Shown here: piece by piece, positions 25,515 through 36,000 of the stretch | Numbering within the stretch: the first letter of the stretch is position 1 | How the letters are laid out: the number at the start of each line of letters is the position of its first letter | Source: Scatophagus argus | Taxonomy: Eukaryota > Chordata > Actinopteri > Scatophagidae | Reading direction: 5' to 3' | Assembly: GCF_020382885.2 (NCBI RefSeq) | Contig: NC_058499.1 | Span: 15,051,872 to 15,115,871, forward strand | DNA: 64,000 bases | The notes under the pieces: model-generated | Told to the model about the DNA's origin: nothing | The model's database searches: none | What the model saw: only the letters and a program-made list of their open reading frames with translations | Position numbers and translations under genes: made by a program

Positions 25515-28322
25515 AACACACCTAGAATCTACCCATTAAGTCAACAGTCTTTGACAGCTGCCAACACATTAGCTTAATTTAGTAACAATCAGGGTCGCTA
25601 AACATTTTCCTTAACAAAATTCAAATACTTTTCCAGTCTTTTTCAGACCATATCTAACTTCCAAGCTCAAATGGTTAAATGGTTGCTGAAAATAACAAAA
25701 CACTCTCTTCCCACTGTAGTAAACATTTTGGATGCCTGTGCCAAATGCCACAGAAAACACAGTATGATCAGTTTATGTCTAGAATTCTGAGTTTCATATT
25801 TTAGAAAATAGGAAACAGGCAATAGTCTACTTATTCCTAAAACCAAATTCTGTACTTTTCTACTGTGTAGGAACCCTTAAATCACCATCACATATGTACG
25901 TTATTATAACACACAGTTCACTGCATGCTGATTTCATACCAGTTAGTGTATTGTTAGGCAGAGAAAAAAAACATACGAAAAAAACACCCTGAATACTGGT
26001 ACACTGACACAAACATCTAATCTCAACATTCTTCAAACTACAAAACTTCATGAACATAAATTTGGATGCATGTTATTTTACAAAATGCAATGTTTGAATC
26101 ATCTGTATTCAGTTAAAAACACACACAGTTGAACTTGATCTTAAAAAAACTCCCCCCTCGACTGGCCCGTTACAGAAGGATACAACTGGACTGTTGCATG
26201 TCTAAAAAGTGATCATCTGAGCAATAGGCAAAGTTAATGATCCTGTTGTAGAATCCATGTTAGAGAACTACTATGGAAGACTGTTGAGCCTACAAAAGTC
26301 ATTCTCTTAATAATGCAAAATACATTATATTGACTTTTTTTTTTTTTTTGCAGGATGAATATTGATAGCAGATTGGTCTACAGGTGCCAGAGCAATAGAG
26401 TAAATGGAGCAGCTGCATCCCCTGCTATGAGACTTGGAGCAGCAAAAGTGCATGATTTTGCATCCCCACTTTTTAATCAAATAACTTTTACATTTTAAAA
26501 CATTTGAGTTGAGAATCTGGCAGTTTCGTACGTCACATATGACTAAATAAGATCAAAACTGTTGAGCGAGAACAAGAGACGTGATGATGCAGAAGCACAG
26601 GAACAAGTACATTAGATGGCTTGTCTAAGTTAAGACCAGCCATCCAAGTCTGTTAGCTCCGTGATACAAGATTTCCATTGCAAAATCTTTGAAAGGTGGT
26701 CACAAAACTTAGTTCAAACTGTCTTAATTCAGTTTATTTTTCTCGTCTTGACGTTCCAATAAATTCAAACATGTTTAATATCATTGGAAGGTAGGTGTGC
26801 TCTATCCACCACCGGGAAGTGACAGGGCAGACTCGGGTTGGACAGAGTTAAAGTAATGGAAGTAAAGTAATGGAAATATCAGTCAGCTTATAAGACAAGA
26901 AAAACAAGCAAAATTGAAATTTGAGTTATACACAAATGAGATACATAGTTTTTTTTTTATTTGTCTTGACATTCTATTAAATATGTGTATTATGCGGACT
27001 CCAAGACAACATTTTAACTGTCACTGACAAACACAAGACAAAATGAAAAAAATACAGTGTAATATAAAAGGTGTTTAACAGTGAACGAGCTACTTCATTG
27101 GTGATATCTGAAGGCAATATACCGCAGGAAATGGCACTTCCAGGTGATAATTAAATGAATGCCATACCTGCCATACTTCACCTTGCAACTCCCACTTTTA
27201 ATTAGGAGCCAATAAAACAGATAGATGGATGGATACTTTATTGATCCCGAGGGAAATTCAAGGGAAATTCATCGCACTGTACATCTCAATGTATGTGTAA
27301 AATATGCTCTAAATCGCTAGATGTTACCAACTGGTTACATCAGGAAGATTTTTTTAAAGCGTTTCATCTCCTGAAAATCTCAAGTCCATAGTTTTGCTCA
27401 ATTTGAGGTCCGTTTGTGTAATAAATGGCCGAAAATAACGGTTTACGTTTGGGTAAGGGACACTAAGCCCAACGTTACTGACACCAAAATAAATCGTGTT
27501 TATTTTGCTAGGCAGGATGAAGTTGGCCTTGGTTGATTTTAGTTGTAACTAAAGCTCAGCTGCGTGTTTTGATTTTTGCCGTGTACAGACGTAATGTCAC
27601 CCACTATAAAGAGACCGCGGTACAGCTAACGCAATAACTTCGTTTTATGCTAGCTATACGTTACAGTAGACCGCCGAGGCGAGCGACCATATAGTTATCT
27701 AGTTGGGCCTAAACAGCACCATGCATTAATACCACTTTAACACACTGTGGTATTTGCACTGTCGCAGAGCATGAGCTATCAAAGTGGTGTGAATATCCAA
27801 AGTGACAAATTGTCACTGTAAAAACATCTCTGACAGACTCGGCTGATTTTACAGCCTTGCCCTAGTAAACAGGCCTTGCTATCAATGCTAAGCTACCATT
27901 TCCGTGGCTCGGTCGTTTAGATTAACGTTTCGCAGACACACATACAATTTAAGTGTAAAGTAGGTTATCACTAATCGCAGGCCGAAATATAACGTTAGAC
28001 GTATTCTACACAATACGGCGATATAACAAACGTCGTTCAGTCTTACATAAATGGCGTAGAGGGCGAGTTTGCTCTACTGATCTACTGACCTAGTTTTGGA
28101 ATAGCGCATCGGCCAATCGGTGACACATTTGCCAGTAAAAAAAAAACAAAAAACCACAGAGCTGCGCTTCTCTATTTTCTGGCAAATCTCAATGCCTCAG
28201 GCGTTTGTGTTACCACAGTGTGAGCATTCAAATTGGTGAACACCTTTTATAATGTTTTCATTACCTGCCGGTTCGTCTCCCGCTCTGTCACCGCCGCCAG
28301 CCGCTGCATTCCTGGCCGACAT
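18137..28322 (-). CDS. bmal2: BMAL2 (ARNTL2), bHLH-PAS circadian transcription factor
   Basis: Family role: nuclear partner of CLOCK/NPAS2, binding CACGTG E-boxes. Seventeen minus-strand exons: 28265-28322, 23818-23947, 23660-23713, 23513-23554, 23161-23318, 22435-22514, 21880-21972, 21211-21328, 20990-21139, 20408-20651, 20071-20177, 19765-19915, 19582-19637, 19336-19450, 19096-19186, 18396-18495, 18137-18294. They total 1905 nt, giving 634 residues, all phases consistent. Residues about 92-147 are the bHLH ([19 protein letters not shown], then [16 protein letters not shown]). PAS-A spans about 165-310 ([31 protein letters not shown]). PAS-B spans about 345-460 ([40 protein letters not shown]). 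The C-terminal transactivation tail is [17 protein letters not shown] near 606-622. BMAL2 rather than BMAL1: [14 protein letters not shown], the [12 protein letters not shown] run before the helix, and ppfibp1 as neighbour. ATG at 28320-28322 in [11 protein letters not shown]. Confidence 0.95.
25430..25515. repeat. TA dinucleotide microsatellite followed by CA repeats
   Basis: Uninterrupted alternating T/A for about 68 bases (roughly 34 repeats), followed directly by about eight CA units. Located in bmal2 intron 1. Confidence 0.95.
27222..27275. repeat. Teleost dispersed-repeat tail (TTTATTGATCCC motif)
   Basis: GATGGATGGATACTTTATTG followed by ATCCCGAGGGAAATTC is a motif seen at the 3' end of many teleost retroposon copies. 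Only the tail is recognisable; AAGGGAAATTCA is duplicated at its end. The parent family was not determined. Confidence 0.5.
27957..27967 (+). promoter_or_regulatory. Candidate ROR/REV-ERB response element (AAAGTAGGTTA)
   Basis: An A/T-rich 5' extension plus an AGGTTA half-site, close to the RORE consensus. Bmal1 promoters in mammals are driven by such sites (established knowledge). It sits in bmal2 intron 1, about 300 bases on the gene side of the first coding exon. A single 11-base match; chance occurrence is possible. Confidence 0.3.
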
Positions 28323-29089
28323 GGCTGGAGCCGGAGCCGGTGTGCTGGGGCCCGGAACTCCAATGCATGGATGAGGCGGTCGACTACCCCGAGATATTGC
28401 TGTATTAATAGGACAGGTGTTGTGGGGAGCCGAGACGACGGCAGAATGTTGTATAAGTATTTATCCTGTATGAGGAGGAAAAAGTAAGATAAGGTGCAAT
28501 AACGTTCACCGAGCACGATGTGTGTGGTGCAATCAGCAGAAAACTCGGGGAAACGCGGAAGACAAGGTACAGTCTCCTCCTACCGGCGTACCGAAGTCCC
28601 TGCTACAGATTCAGTGCTTGTGTGCGCTATTAACGTCTGGGGCACATTCTTCCTTCTGTCTAAACCGCGAAAACTGTAGTCCCGCCAGGGGAAATAATTA
28701 AAGGTTTAGATGGACATTTAACTAGCAGAACACAATCCACGAGACATAACTGAAGACTTACGTGGTGGTGAAAAAAAAAAAAAAAAAAAAAAAATCACGA
28801 ATAGTGCTAAGGACAAAATTTCTAAATGACGTAGTGACGCAAGCACGTAGAATGTTATTCCTCTGCGCAAGCGCGTAGGAAGGGTTCTTAAGTCACAGCT
28901 GATCAAAGCAGGATAACGACAGACTTCAAAGCCAAAAAAAAAAAAAAAGACAGACATCAAAGCCATGGATGGCTTTCAACGTCATATATTCCTGACAGAA
29001 ATAGTAAAAGTGTACTAACATTACTTAAGTCTTTGCTGAATTTATTCGGTCTTGTTGGAGAGATATTCAGTCTCATTCCTAAGGTAAGT
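28323..29089. promoter_or_regulatory. Intergenic promoter region between divergent bmal2 and the coiled-coil gene
   Basis: About 770 bp separate the bmal2 ATG (minus) from the coiled-coil ATG (plus). The stretch has CpGs, an NRF1-like TGCGCAAGCGCG (28864-28875) and CRE-like GACGTAGTGACG (28827-28838). Two A runs (about 24 bases from 28769, about 15 from 28935) flank this core. The head-to-head layout suggests a shared bidirectional promoter; this is inference. Confidence 0.4.
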
Positions 29090-30484
29090 ATGGATCAAGA
29101 AAATATCTACTCAATTTTGTGTCTTTCAGATACAGAGGAAGAAGAAACAGCTACGCCTGTTTTCTATACCGACGAGCTTCAACAAAGAATTTATGAATTG
29201 GAAAGGAGGAATAGGAATCAGGAACATAACTCTGAGCGTCAATCACTGGGAAACACATTTGACTTGGAGCCCAATGATGTGAGGGATGAGACTGCCAGGC
29301 TGTCAGTCAGTGTCAACGACTTAAACAAGCTGGAAGAAGAGAAATTGGTTTTGGGTGAGAAGAATAACACTATGACTGATGAGTTGTTCTATCTCCGGTC
29401 ACGGTGTGATAAACAACGGACTGAAATTGAACATCTTCAGGAAGCAGTTTATTGTCAAGAATCTGTCATCAGGCACGAACAAGCAGAGGCCGAACAGCTG
29501 AGGGCACAACTGCAGAAGGCCACTGATGAGGTAGCCCTTCTTGAATCTAAGTGGAAGAAAAAAGAAAAGGAGAATGAACAGCTCAGGGCAGCAATGTATG
29601 ACCTTGAGCATCAACTACAGACCACTCAGCAAGACACTACTACTGAACTGACCCAACTTAAATTTCAATTAAACACAAAACAGGAACTAATTCAACACTT
29701 GTCAATGGATGTTGATAATTTGAACGCCCATGTTGAATCTCTGAGGAGGGACAAACAGGTTGAAAGGTTGACAAAAGCGCTGCATGATCTTCAACATGAG
29801 AAAGACTGTCTGAAGACACAGAATAACAAAATGGTCGATGAGCTGGCTCAATGCGAGTCTCTGTCAAAGAAACAAAGTGAAGAGATCAAAATCCTGGAGA
29901 CCTCTGTGCAAGATCTTCAGTGCCAACTGAGGGAGGCCATGGATCAAATTTGGAATGACGAAGAGCTAAAAACAAAGAAAGACAGGGAAATTGCCTATGG
30001 ACAAGAAATTATGGAGGAGCTTTACGCCCATACAAGTGAAATGAGACAAACAATTCGCGATCTTAAACATCAGCTAGAGATGAGGCAGGAGGACGCATTA
30101 GCTGACAATATGAGTTTCAGAGAGGAATGTAGGATCTTGGCTGAAAATACAGAACAGCTAGACTCGCCTGAGGAGCAGAGAGATCAGAACGGTGTCGAGA
30201 TTACACATGAGGAGCAGAGAGATGAGAGCCTCTTGGAGAATCCAGCCACAGAGCCTCCAGCTGCTGAGGATGACAATGGAAGTTTGTGGCGTTGCTGTGT
30301 TAAAGGATTTTTGAAAGGTGTTTTCTATGCTGGCATCACCGGAGCCTGTATACTTGCTCCTGTGGCCACCACACTGATTACCAACAACAGCACATACCCT
30401 TTCGACTGCCTGTCAGAATGTGTCTATGACCTGGCAGAGGCCTTCAGCAGCTTCCGATTCTCTTCCAACACTCGCCCCTTCTAA
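29090..30484 (+). CDS. Unrecognised coiled-coil protein with C-terminal hydrophobic segment (copy 1)
   Basis: A single open exon of 464 residues. The frame is open further upstream, but the first ATG is at 29090 with A at -3 and G at +4, giving MDQENIYSILCLSDTEEEE. Residues about 30-345 are heptad-rich coiled coil high in Glu, Gln, Lys and Leu. An acidic stretch follows, with one partial 13-residue unit (DESLLENP context), then PATEPPAAE. A tail of about 65 residues carries one hydrophobic segment (GVFYAGITGACILAPVATTL), a Cys-containing CLSECVYDL and ends RPF. The layout suggests a tail-anchored or single-pass membrane coiled-coil protein; that is inference. I do not recognise the family. 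It is followed by a degraded tandem paralogue with a homologous 3' flank. A perfect GTAAGT lies just before the ATG (29084-29089), so an upstream 5' UTR splice may exist. Confidence 0.7.
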   Translation: MDQENIYSILCLSDTEEEETATPVFYTDELQQRIYELERRNRNQEHNSERQSLGNTFDLEPNDVRDETARLSVSVNDLNKLEEEKLVLGEKNNTMTDELFYLRSRCDKQRTEIEHLQEAVYCQESVIRHEQAEAEQLRAQLQKATDEVALLESKWKKKEKENEQLRAAMYDLEHQLQTTQQDTTTELTQLKFQLNTKQELIQHLSMDVDNLNAHVESLRRDKQVERLTKALHDLQHEKDCLKTQNNKMVDELAQCESLSKKQSEEIKILETSVQDLQCQLREAMDQIWNDEELKTKKDREIAYGQEIMEELYAHTSEMRQTIRDLKHQLEMRQEDALADNMSFREECRILAENTEQLDSPEEQRDQNGVEITHEEQRDESLLENPATEPPAAEDDNGSLWRCCVKGFLKGVFYAGITGACILAPVATTLITNNSTYPFDCLSECVYDLAEAFSSFRFSSNTRPF

Positions 30485-30870
30485 GCAACACAAACCACCA
30501 TCTAACCGTAATCCTATCTATCGGCGGAAGGCATTTCTCCCCCATTTATGCAGGGTTTTCTCCAGGTGCTCTGGTTTCCCCACACTGTTCAAAGAGTAAC
30601 TGATCAGGCCCCAAGATGTGAGCGTTAGTGTGAATGATGACATCTCAACCAAAATGAGCTGCAAAATGTATATATCATATTGGTTGACAGGTGTAGTTAG
30701 TGGATGGATAGAAAGAAAACTCAGTTACTTAAAAAAAAAAAAAAAGAACAATGGATTGACAGTGATAAAAAAAACAACCTAAAATGCCGAAAAATAGTGT
30801 CAAAATGGTTACAAATATGTATTAAGAAAGAAAAGAAATTATAAATAAGATTTACAAATGTACTCACCTT
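30485..30870 (+). repeat. 3' flank of copy 1 with a teleost dispersed repeat
   Basis: After the stop, 30549-30715 contains GGTTTTCTCCAGGTGCTCTG, GTGTGAATGATGACATCTCA and a terminal TGGATGGATAG. This is the general pattern of a common teleost dispersed repeat (GGTTTTCTCC...GGATGG). The same sequence occurs after copy 2 (32804-32965), showing that the tandem duplication included the 3' flank. A poly(A)-like run follows at 30730-30744. Confidence 0.6.
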
Positions 30871-32673
30871 AGGTGTACACACCTTACACAACAAGTGCAA
30901 ACTTTAAAGACAGAGCTTGCAGAATGTCGTGGCCAGTCAAATGAATGCAGTTCCCATTTGGAGGTTACAGCGTTGGAAGCAGGGAAAATCAAGCTTCAGA
31001 CATTCCAGTCTGAGGTAAATATGCTTCAGCTGGAGTTAAATGATGCAAGGGAGACGGAGACCCACCTTATACAAAAAGTGCAATCTTTAATGGAAGAGCT
31101 TGCGGAATGTCGTGGCCAGTTGAATCAGAGCAATTCCAGGATGGAGGACATGGCACTGGAAGCTACTAATCTGTTGGATGAGAAAATCAGGGTGGAGTCA
31201 CTTCGATCTGAGATAAATGTGCTTAATTCATCAGGATAACGAGAAGATTCTGATGAGGCAGATTAACAGTCTCACTGCTGAGGTGGCCCAACTGAAATGT
31301 CTGAATGAAGCAGACCAAGCAGAGATTCAAAAGTTGAGTACCACAGTGTGTGACCTTGAGAACTGGGCAGAGAAGGCTCAACAAGACCGCAGGGATAAAG
31401 ATGAGTTAATAGAGATAGCAACTGCACTTGTAAGCCTGAACGAAACAACGCAGACAGAGAACAAACACCTCTTGGCATCAGTGCATGATCTGCAGGAAAG
31501 GGAAACAATATTAAATAAGACTCAGGAGAGTCTGACTGCTGAGGTGGCCCAACTGAAATGTTTGAACGCCACAAACCAAGCGGAAATTAAAAGTCTGAAG
31601 GCAGAAGCACATGAAAGTCAGAAACTGGAAGAGATTCTTAACAATGGGAATAAGATCATGGCCGGTGAGTTGGCTCAACAGGAGTTTCTGACAGAGAGAC
31701 TAAACAACGAAAACAAAGACCTCAGGACTGCTTTGCAAGATCTTCAGGACCAACTGCAGGAAGCTATGCAACTAATCTCTGACAAAGATGAGCTAATAAC
31801 AAAGCAAGCCTCTGAAATTGCATTTAAGCAGCAAATGGTAGAGGAGCTGAACATGAAAAAGACAATCCATGACCCAAAAGAGATGATGCAGGAGGAGGAA
31901 ATATTAGCTGATGTTGAAGATTTCAGAGATGAACGTAGGATCTTGGCTGAAGATACAGGGCAACCAGACTCACCAGAGGATCAGAGAGATGAGAGTCTCC
32001 TGGAGACTACACATGAGGAGCTGATAGATGAGAGCCTCCTTGGCACTGTCAATGAGGAGGAGAGAGATGAGAGCCTCCTGGAGACTACATGTGAGGAGTG
32101 CAGAAACAAGAGATTCCTGCAGACTACACATGAGGAATTGAGAGATGAGAACCTCCTTGAGACTATCAGTGAGGAAGAGAGAGATGAAAGCCTCATGGAG
32201 ACTACACATGATGTACTGATAGATGATAACCTCCTTAAGACTATCAGTGAGGAGGAGAGAGATGAGAGACTTCTTGAGACTATCAATGAGGAGGATAGAG
32301 ATGAGAGCCTCCTGGAGACTACACATGAGGAGCTGATAGATGAGAGCCTCCTTGGGACTATCAATGAGGAGGAGAGAGATGAGAGCTTCCTGAAGACTAC
32401 ATGTGAGGAGGGCAGAGATGAGAGCCTCCTGGAGAATCCAGTTGCAGTACCTCCAGCTGCTGAGGTTCAGACAAGAAATCTGTGGCATCGCTGTGCAGAA
32501 GGACTTCTGACATCCGCTTTGTATGTTGGTATGGCAGGTGTGTACTTGCTCCCGTGGCCACCACACTAATTACTATCTCCAGAGAAAATCCTGTCAACTG
32601 CCTGTCAGAGTGTGTGTACAACATGCTGGAGAGCTACAGCAACTTCGAACACACAGTTCTTCGTCCCTTCTAA
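30871..32673 (+). pseudogene. Tandem paralogue of the coiled-coil gene, frameshifted (copy 2)
   Basis: Coiled-coil sequence similar to copy 1 but in three frame segments. Frame 1 runs to 31239 and has no ATG at its left end (an acceptor-like CACCTTAG precedes 30871). A second frame runs from ATG 31217 to the stop at 32569 (450 residues). The tail CVLAPVATTLI...CLSECVYNML...RPF is in frame 1 again, ending 32673. Aligned with copy 1, a net 4-base deletion near 32540-32550 breaks the hydrophobic segment. The region equivalent to residues 1 to about 30 of copy 1 is not found. An 11-unit 13-residue repeat fills 31988-32416. It may be a decaying copy, or still express the 450-residue frame with a truncated tail; untested. 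The first part also has an internal duplication (ELAECRGQ at two sites). Confidence 0.65.
31988..32416 (+). repeat. 39-bp in-frame tandem repeat, 11 copies (13 residues each)
   Basis: Eleven consecutive 13-residue units of consensus DESLLETTHEELI or DESLLGTINEEER, all in one frame without indels (11 x 39 = 429 bases), followed at 32417 by DESLLENP, which matches copy 1. Units differ by substitutions (for example DDNLLKTISEEER, DERLLETINEEDR), so the array is not brand new. Strongly acidic. Confidence 0.9.
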
Positions 32674-33010
32674 ACAAGACAAACATATACTGTGCACATG
32701 ACTAGGACAATTTTCAACACGTTTCAGTGAAGACATTAGACCCTACTGTATCTGTATCATCATGTCTGTCTATCTATCATGTCTGTCTATCTCCCCACGT
32801 AGGGTTTTCTCCAGGTGCTCTGGTTTCCCCATACTTTTTCAAACATTAGCAGATTAGGCCCCCAGGTGTGAGTATGTGTGTGTGTGTGTGTGAATGATGA
32901 CCTCTCACCCAAAATGAGCTGCAAGACTCATACTGGGTGACAGGTCCAGATTGTGGATGGATGGAAGGGGACTATAAACTAATGAATGAAAAAAAAAAAA
33001 AAAAATCTAA
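32674..33010 (+). repeat. 3' flank of copy 2, source of half of the satellite unit
   Basis: 32711-32840 is nearly identical to the first half of every 299-bp unit downstream (TTTTCAACACGTTTCAGTGA ... CCATACTTTTTC), including GTCTGTCTATCT repeats. 32841-33010 (dispersed-repeat remainder, TG run and poly-A at 32990-33005) is absent from the units. This appears to be the pre-amplification arrangement. Confidence 0.8.
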
Positions 33011-36000
33011 CACATTTATGTATGCACATTATTTATATGACCTAGAGGTTGGAGAAGCGGCTTGTGATCGGAGGGTCACCGGTTCGATTCCCCCACCGGA
33101 CGGGTAGGGAAAATTTGGGTGTGGTGGAGTGATTAATGCGAAAAATGCATTAGCTGGCTGATGTGCCGGCTAATGCATTTTCAGCACGTTTCAGTGAAGA
33201 CATTAGACCCTACTGTATCTGTATCATCCTGTCTGTCTATCTATGATGTCTGTCTATCTCCCCACGTAGGGTTTTCTCCAGGTGCTCTGGTTTCCCCATA
33301 CTTTTTCCCCACATTTATGTATGCACATTATTTATATGACCTAGAGGTTGGAGAAGCGGCTTGTGATCGGAGGGTCACCGGTTCGATTCCCCCACCGGAC
33401 GGGCAGGGAAAATTTGGGTGTGGTGGAGTGATTAATGCGAAAAATGCATTAGCTGGCTGATGTGCCGGCTAATGCATTTTCAACACGTTTCAGTGAAGAC
33501 ATTAGACCCTACTGTATCTGTATCATCCTGTCTGTCTATCTATCATGTCTGTCTATCTCCCCACGTAGGGTTTTCTCCAGGTGCTGTGGTTTCCCCATAC
33601 TTTTTCCCCACATTTATGTATGCACATTATTTATATGACCTAGAGGTTGGAGAAGCGGCTTGTGATCGGAGGGTCACCGGTTCGATTCCCCCACCGGACG
33701 GGCAGGAAAAATTTGAGTGTGGTGGAGTGATTAATGCGAAAAATGCATTAGCTGGCTGATGTGCGGGCTAATGCATTTTCAACACGTTTCAGTGAAGACA
33801 TTAGACTCTACTGTATCTGTATCATCCTGTCTGTCTATCTATCATGTCTGTCTATCTCCCCACGTAGGGTTTTCTCCAGGTGCTCTGGTTTCCCCATACT
33901 TTTTCCCCACATTTATGTATGCACATTATTTATATGACCTAGAGGTTGGAGAAGCGGCTTGTGATCGGAGGGTCACCGGTTCGATTCCCCCACCGGACGG
34001 GCAGGAAAAATTTGGGTGTGGTGGAGTGATTAATGCGAAAAATGCATTAGCTGGCTGATGTGCCGGCTAATGCATTTTCAACACGTTTCAGTGAAGACAT
34101 TAGACCCTACTGTATCTGTATCATCCTGTCTGTCTATCTATCATGTCTGTCTATCTCCCCACGTAGGGTTTTCTCCAGGTGCTCTGGTTTCCCCATACTT
34201 TTTCCCCACATTTATGTATGCACATTATTTATATGACCTAGAGGTTGGAGAAGCGGCTTGTGATCGGAGGGTCACCGGTTCGATTCCCCCACCGGACGGG
34301 CAGGAAAAATTTGAGTGTGGTGGAGTGATTAATGCGAAAAATGCATTAGCTGGCTGATGTACCGGCTAATGCATTTTCAGCACGTTTCAGTGAAGACATT
34401 AGACCCTACTGTATCTGTATCATCCTGTCTGTCTATCTATGATGTCTGTCTATCTCCCCACGTAGGGTTTTCTCCAGGTGCTCTGGTTTCCCCATACTTT
34501 TTCCCCACATTTATGTATGCACATTATTTATATGACCTAGAGGTTGGAGAAGCGGCTTGTGATCGGAGGGTCACCGGTTCGATTCCCCCACCGGACGGGC
34601 AGGGAAAATTTGGGTGTGGTGGAGTGATTAATGCGAAAAATGCATTAGCTGGCTGATGTGCCGGCTAATGCATTTTCAACACGTTTCAGTGAAGACATTA
34701 GACCCTACTGTATCTGTATCATCCTGTCTGTCTATCTATCATGTCTGTCTATCTCCCCACGTAGGGTTTTCTCCAGGTGCTGTGGTTTCCCCATACTTTT
34801 TCCCCACATTTATGTATGCACATTATTTATATGACCTAGAGGTTGGAGAAGCGGCTTGTGATCGGAGGGTCACCGGTTCGATTCCCCCACCGGACGGGCA
34901 GGAAAAATTTGAGTGTGGTGGAGTGATTAATGCGAAAAATGCATTAGCTGGCTGATGTGCGGGCTAATGCATTTTCAACACGTTTCAGTGAAGACATTAG
35001 ACTCTACTGTATCTGTATCATCCTGTCTGTCTATCTATCATGTCTGTCTATCTCCCCACGTAGGGTTTTCTCCAGGTGCTGTGGTTTCCCCATACTTTTT
35101 CCCCACATTTATGTATGCACATTATTTATATGACCTAGAGGTTGGAGAAGCGGCTTGTGATCGGAGGGTCACCGGTTCGATTCCCCCACCGGACGGGTAG
35201 GGAAAATTTGGGTGTGGTGGAGTGATTAATGCGAAAAATGCATTAGCTGGCTGATGTGCCGGCTAATGCATTTTCAGCACGTTTCAGTGAAGACATTAGA
35301 CCCTACTGTATCTGTATCATCCTGTCTGTCTATCTATGATGTCTGTCTATCTCCCCACGTAGGGTTTTCTCCAGGTGCTCTGGTTTCCCCATACTTTTTC
35401 CCCACATTTATGTATGCACATTATTTATATGACCTAGAGGTTGGAGAAGCGGCTTGTGATCGGAGGGTCACCGGTTCGATTCCCCCACCGGACGGGCAGG
35501 GAAAATTTGGGTGTGGTGGAGTGATTAATGCGAAAAATGCATTAGCTGGCTGATGTGCCGGCTAATGCATTTTCAACACGTTTCAGTGAAGACATTAGAC
35601 CCTACTGTATCTGTATCATCCTGTCTGTCTATCTATCATGTCTGTCTATCTCCCCACGTAGGGTTTTCTCCAGGTGCTGTGGTTTCCCCATACTTTTTCC
35701 CCACATTTATGTATGCACATTATTTATATGACCTAGAGGTTGGAGAAGCGGCTTGTGATCGGAGGGTCACCGGTTCGATTCCCCCACCGGACGGGCAGGA
35801 AAAATTTGAGTGTGGTGGAGTGATTAATGCGAAAAATGCATTAGCTGGCTGATGTGCGGGCTAATGCATTTTCAACACGTTTCAGTGAAGACATTAGACT
35901 CTACTGTATCTGTATCATCCTGTCTGTCTATCTATCATGTCTGTCTATCTCCCCACGTAGGGTTTTCTCCAGGTGCTGTGGTTTCCCCATACTTTTTCCC

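Larger units (their letters stand above)
23948..28264 (-). other. bmal2 intron 1
   Basis: A 4.3-kb first intron. It contains a TA dinucleotide run (25430-25498), a short dispersed-repeat tail (27222-27275), poly-T at 26335-26349, and a CpG-bearing stretch near 27400-28100 close to the promoter that includes a ROR-element-like site (27957-27967). No coding exon seen. Confidence 0.6.

Noticed and set aside
29033-29089. Upstream extension of the coiled-coil frame beginning at TTG
   Set aside because: No ATG in the extension; the first ATG (29090) has a good initiation context, and a GTAAGT just before it suggests this is untranslated or intronic sequence.
31970-32566. Long minus-strand open frames (198 and 127 codons) opposite copy 2
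   Set aside because: They are the reverse complement of the 39-bp repeat, whose period is a multiple of three; mirror images of the plus-strand coding repeat.
33050-33095. True tRNA gene cluster (B-box GGTTCGATTCC in each unit)
   Set aside because: No acceptor stem or anticodon arm can be folded convincingly; the sequence continues as a SINE body. Interpreted as tRNA-derived SINE.
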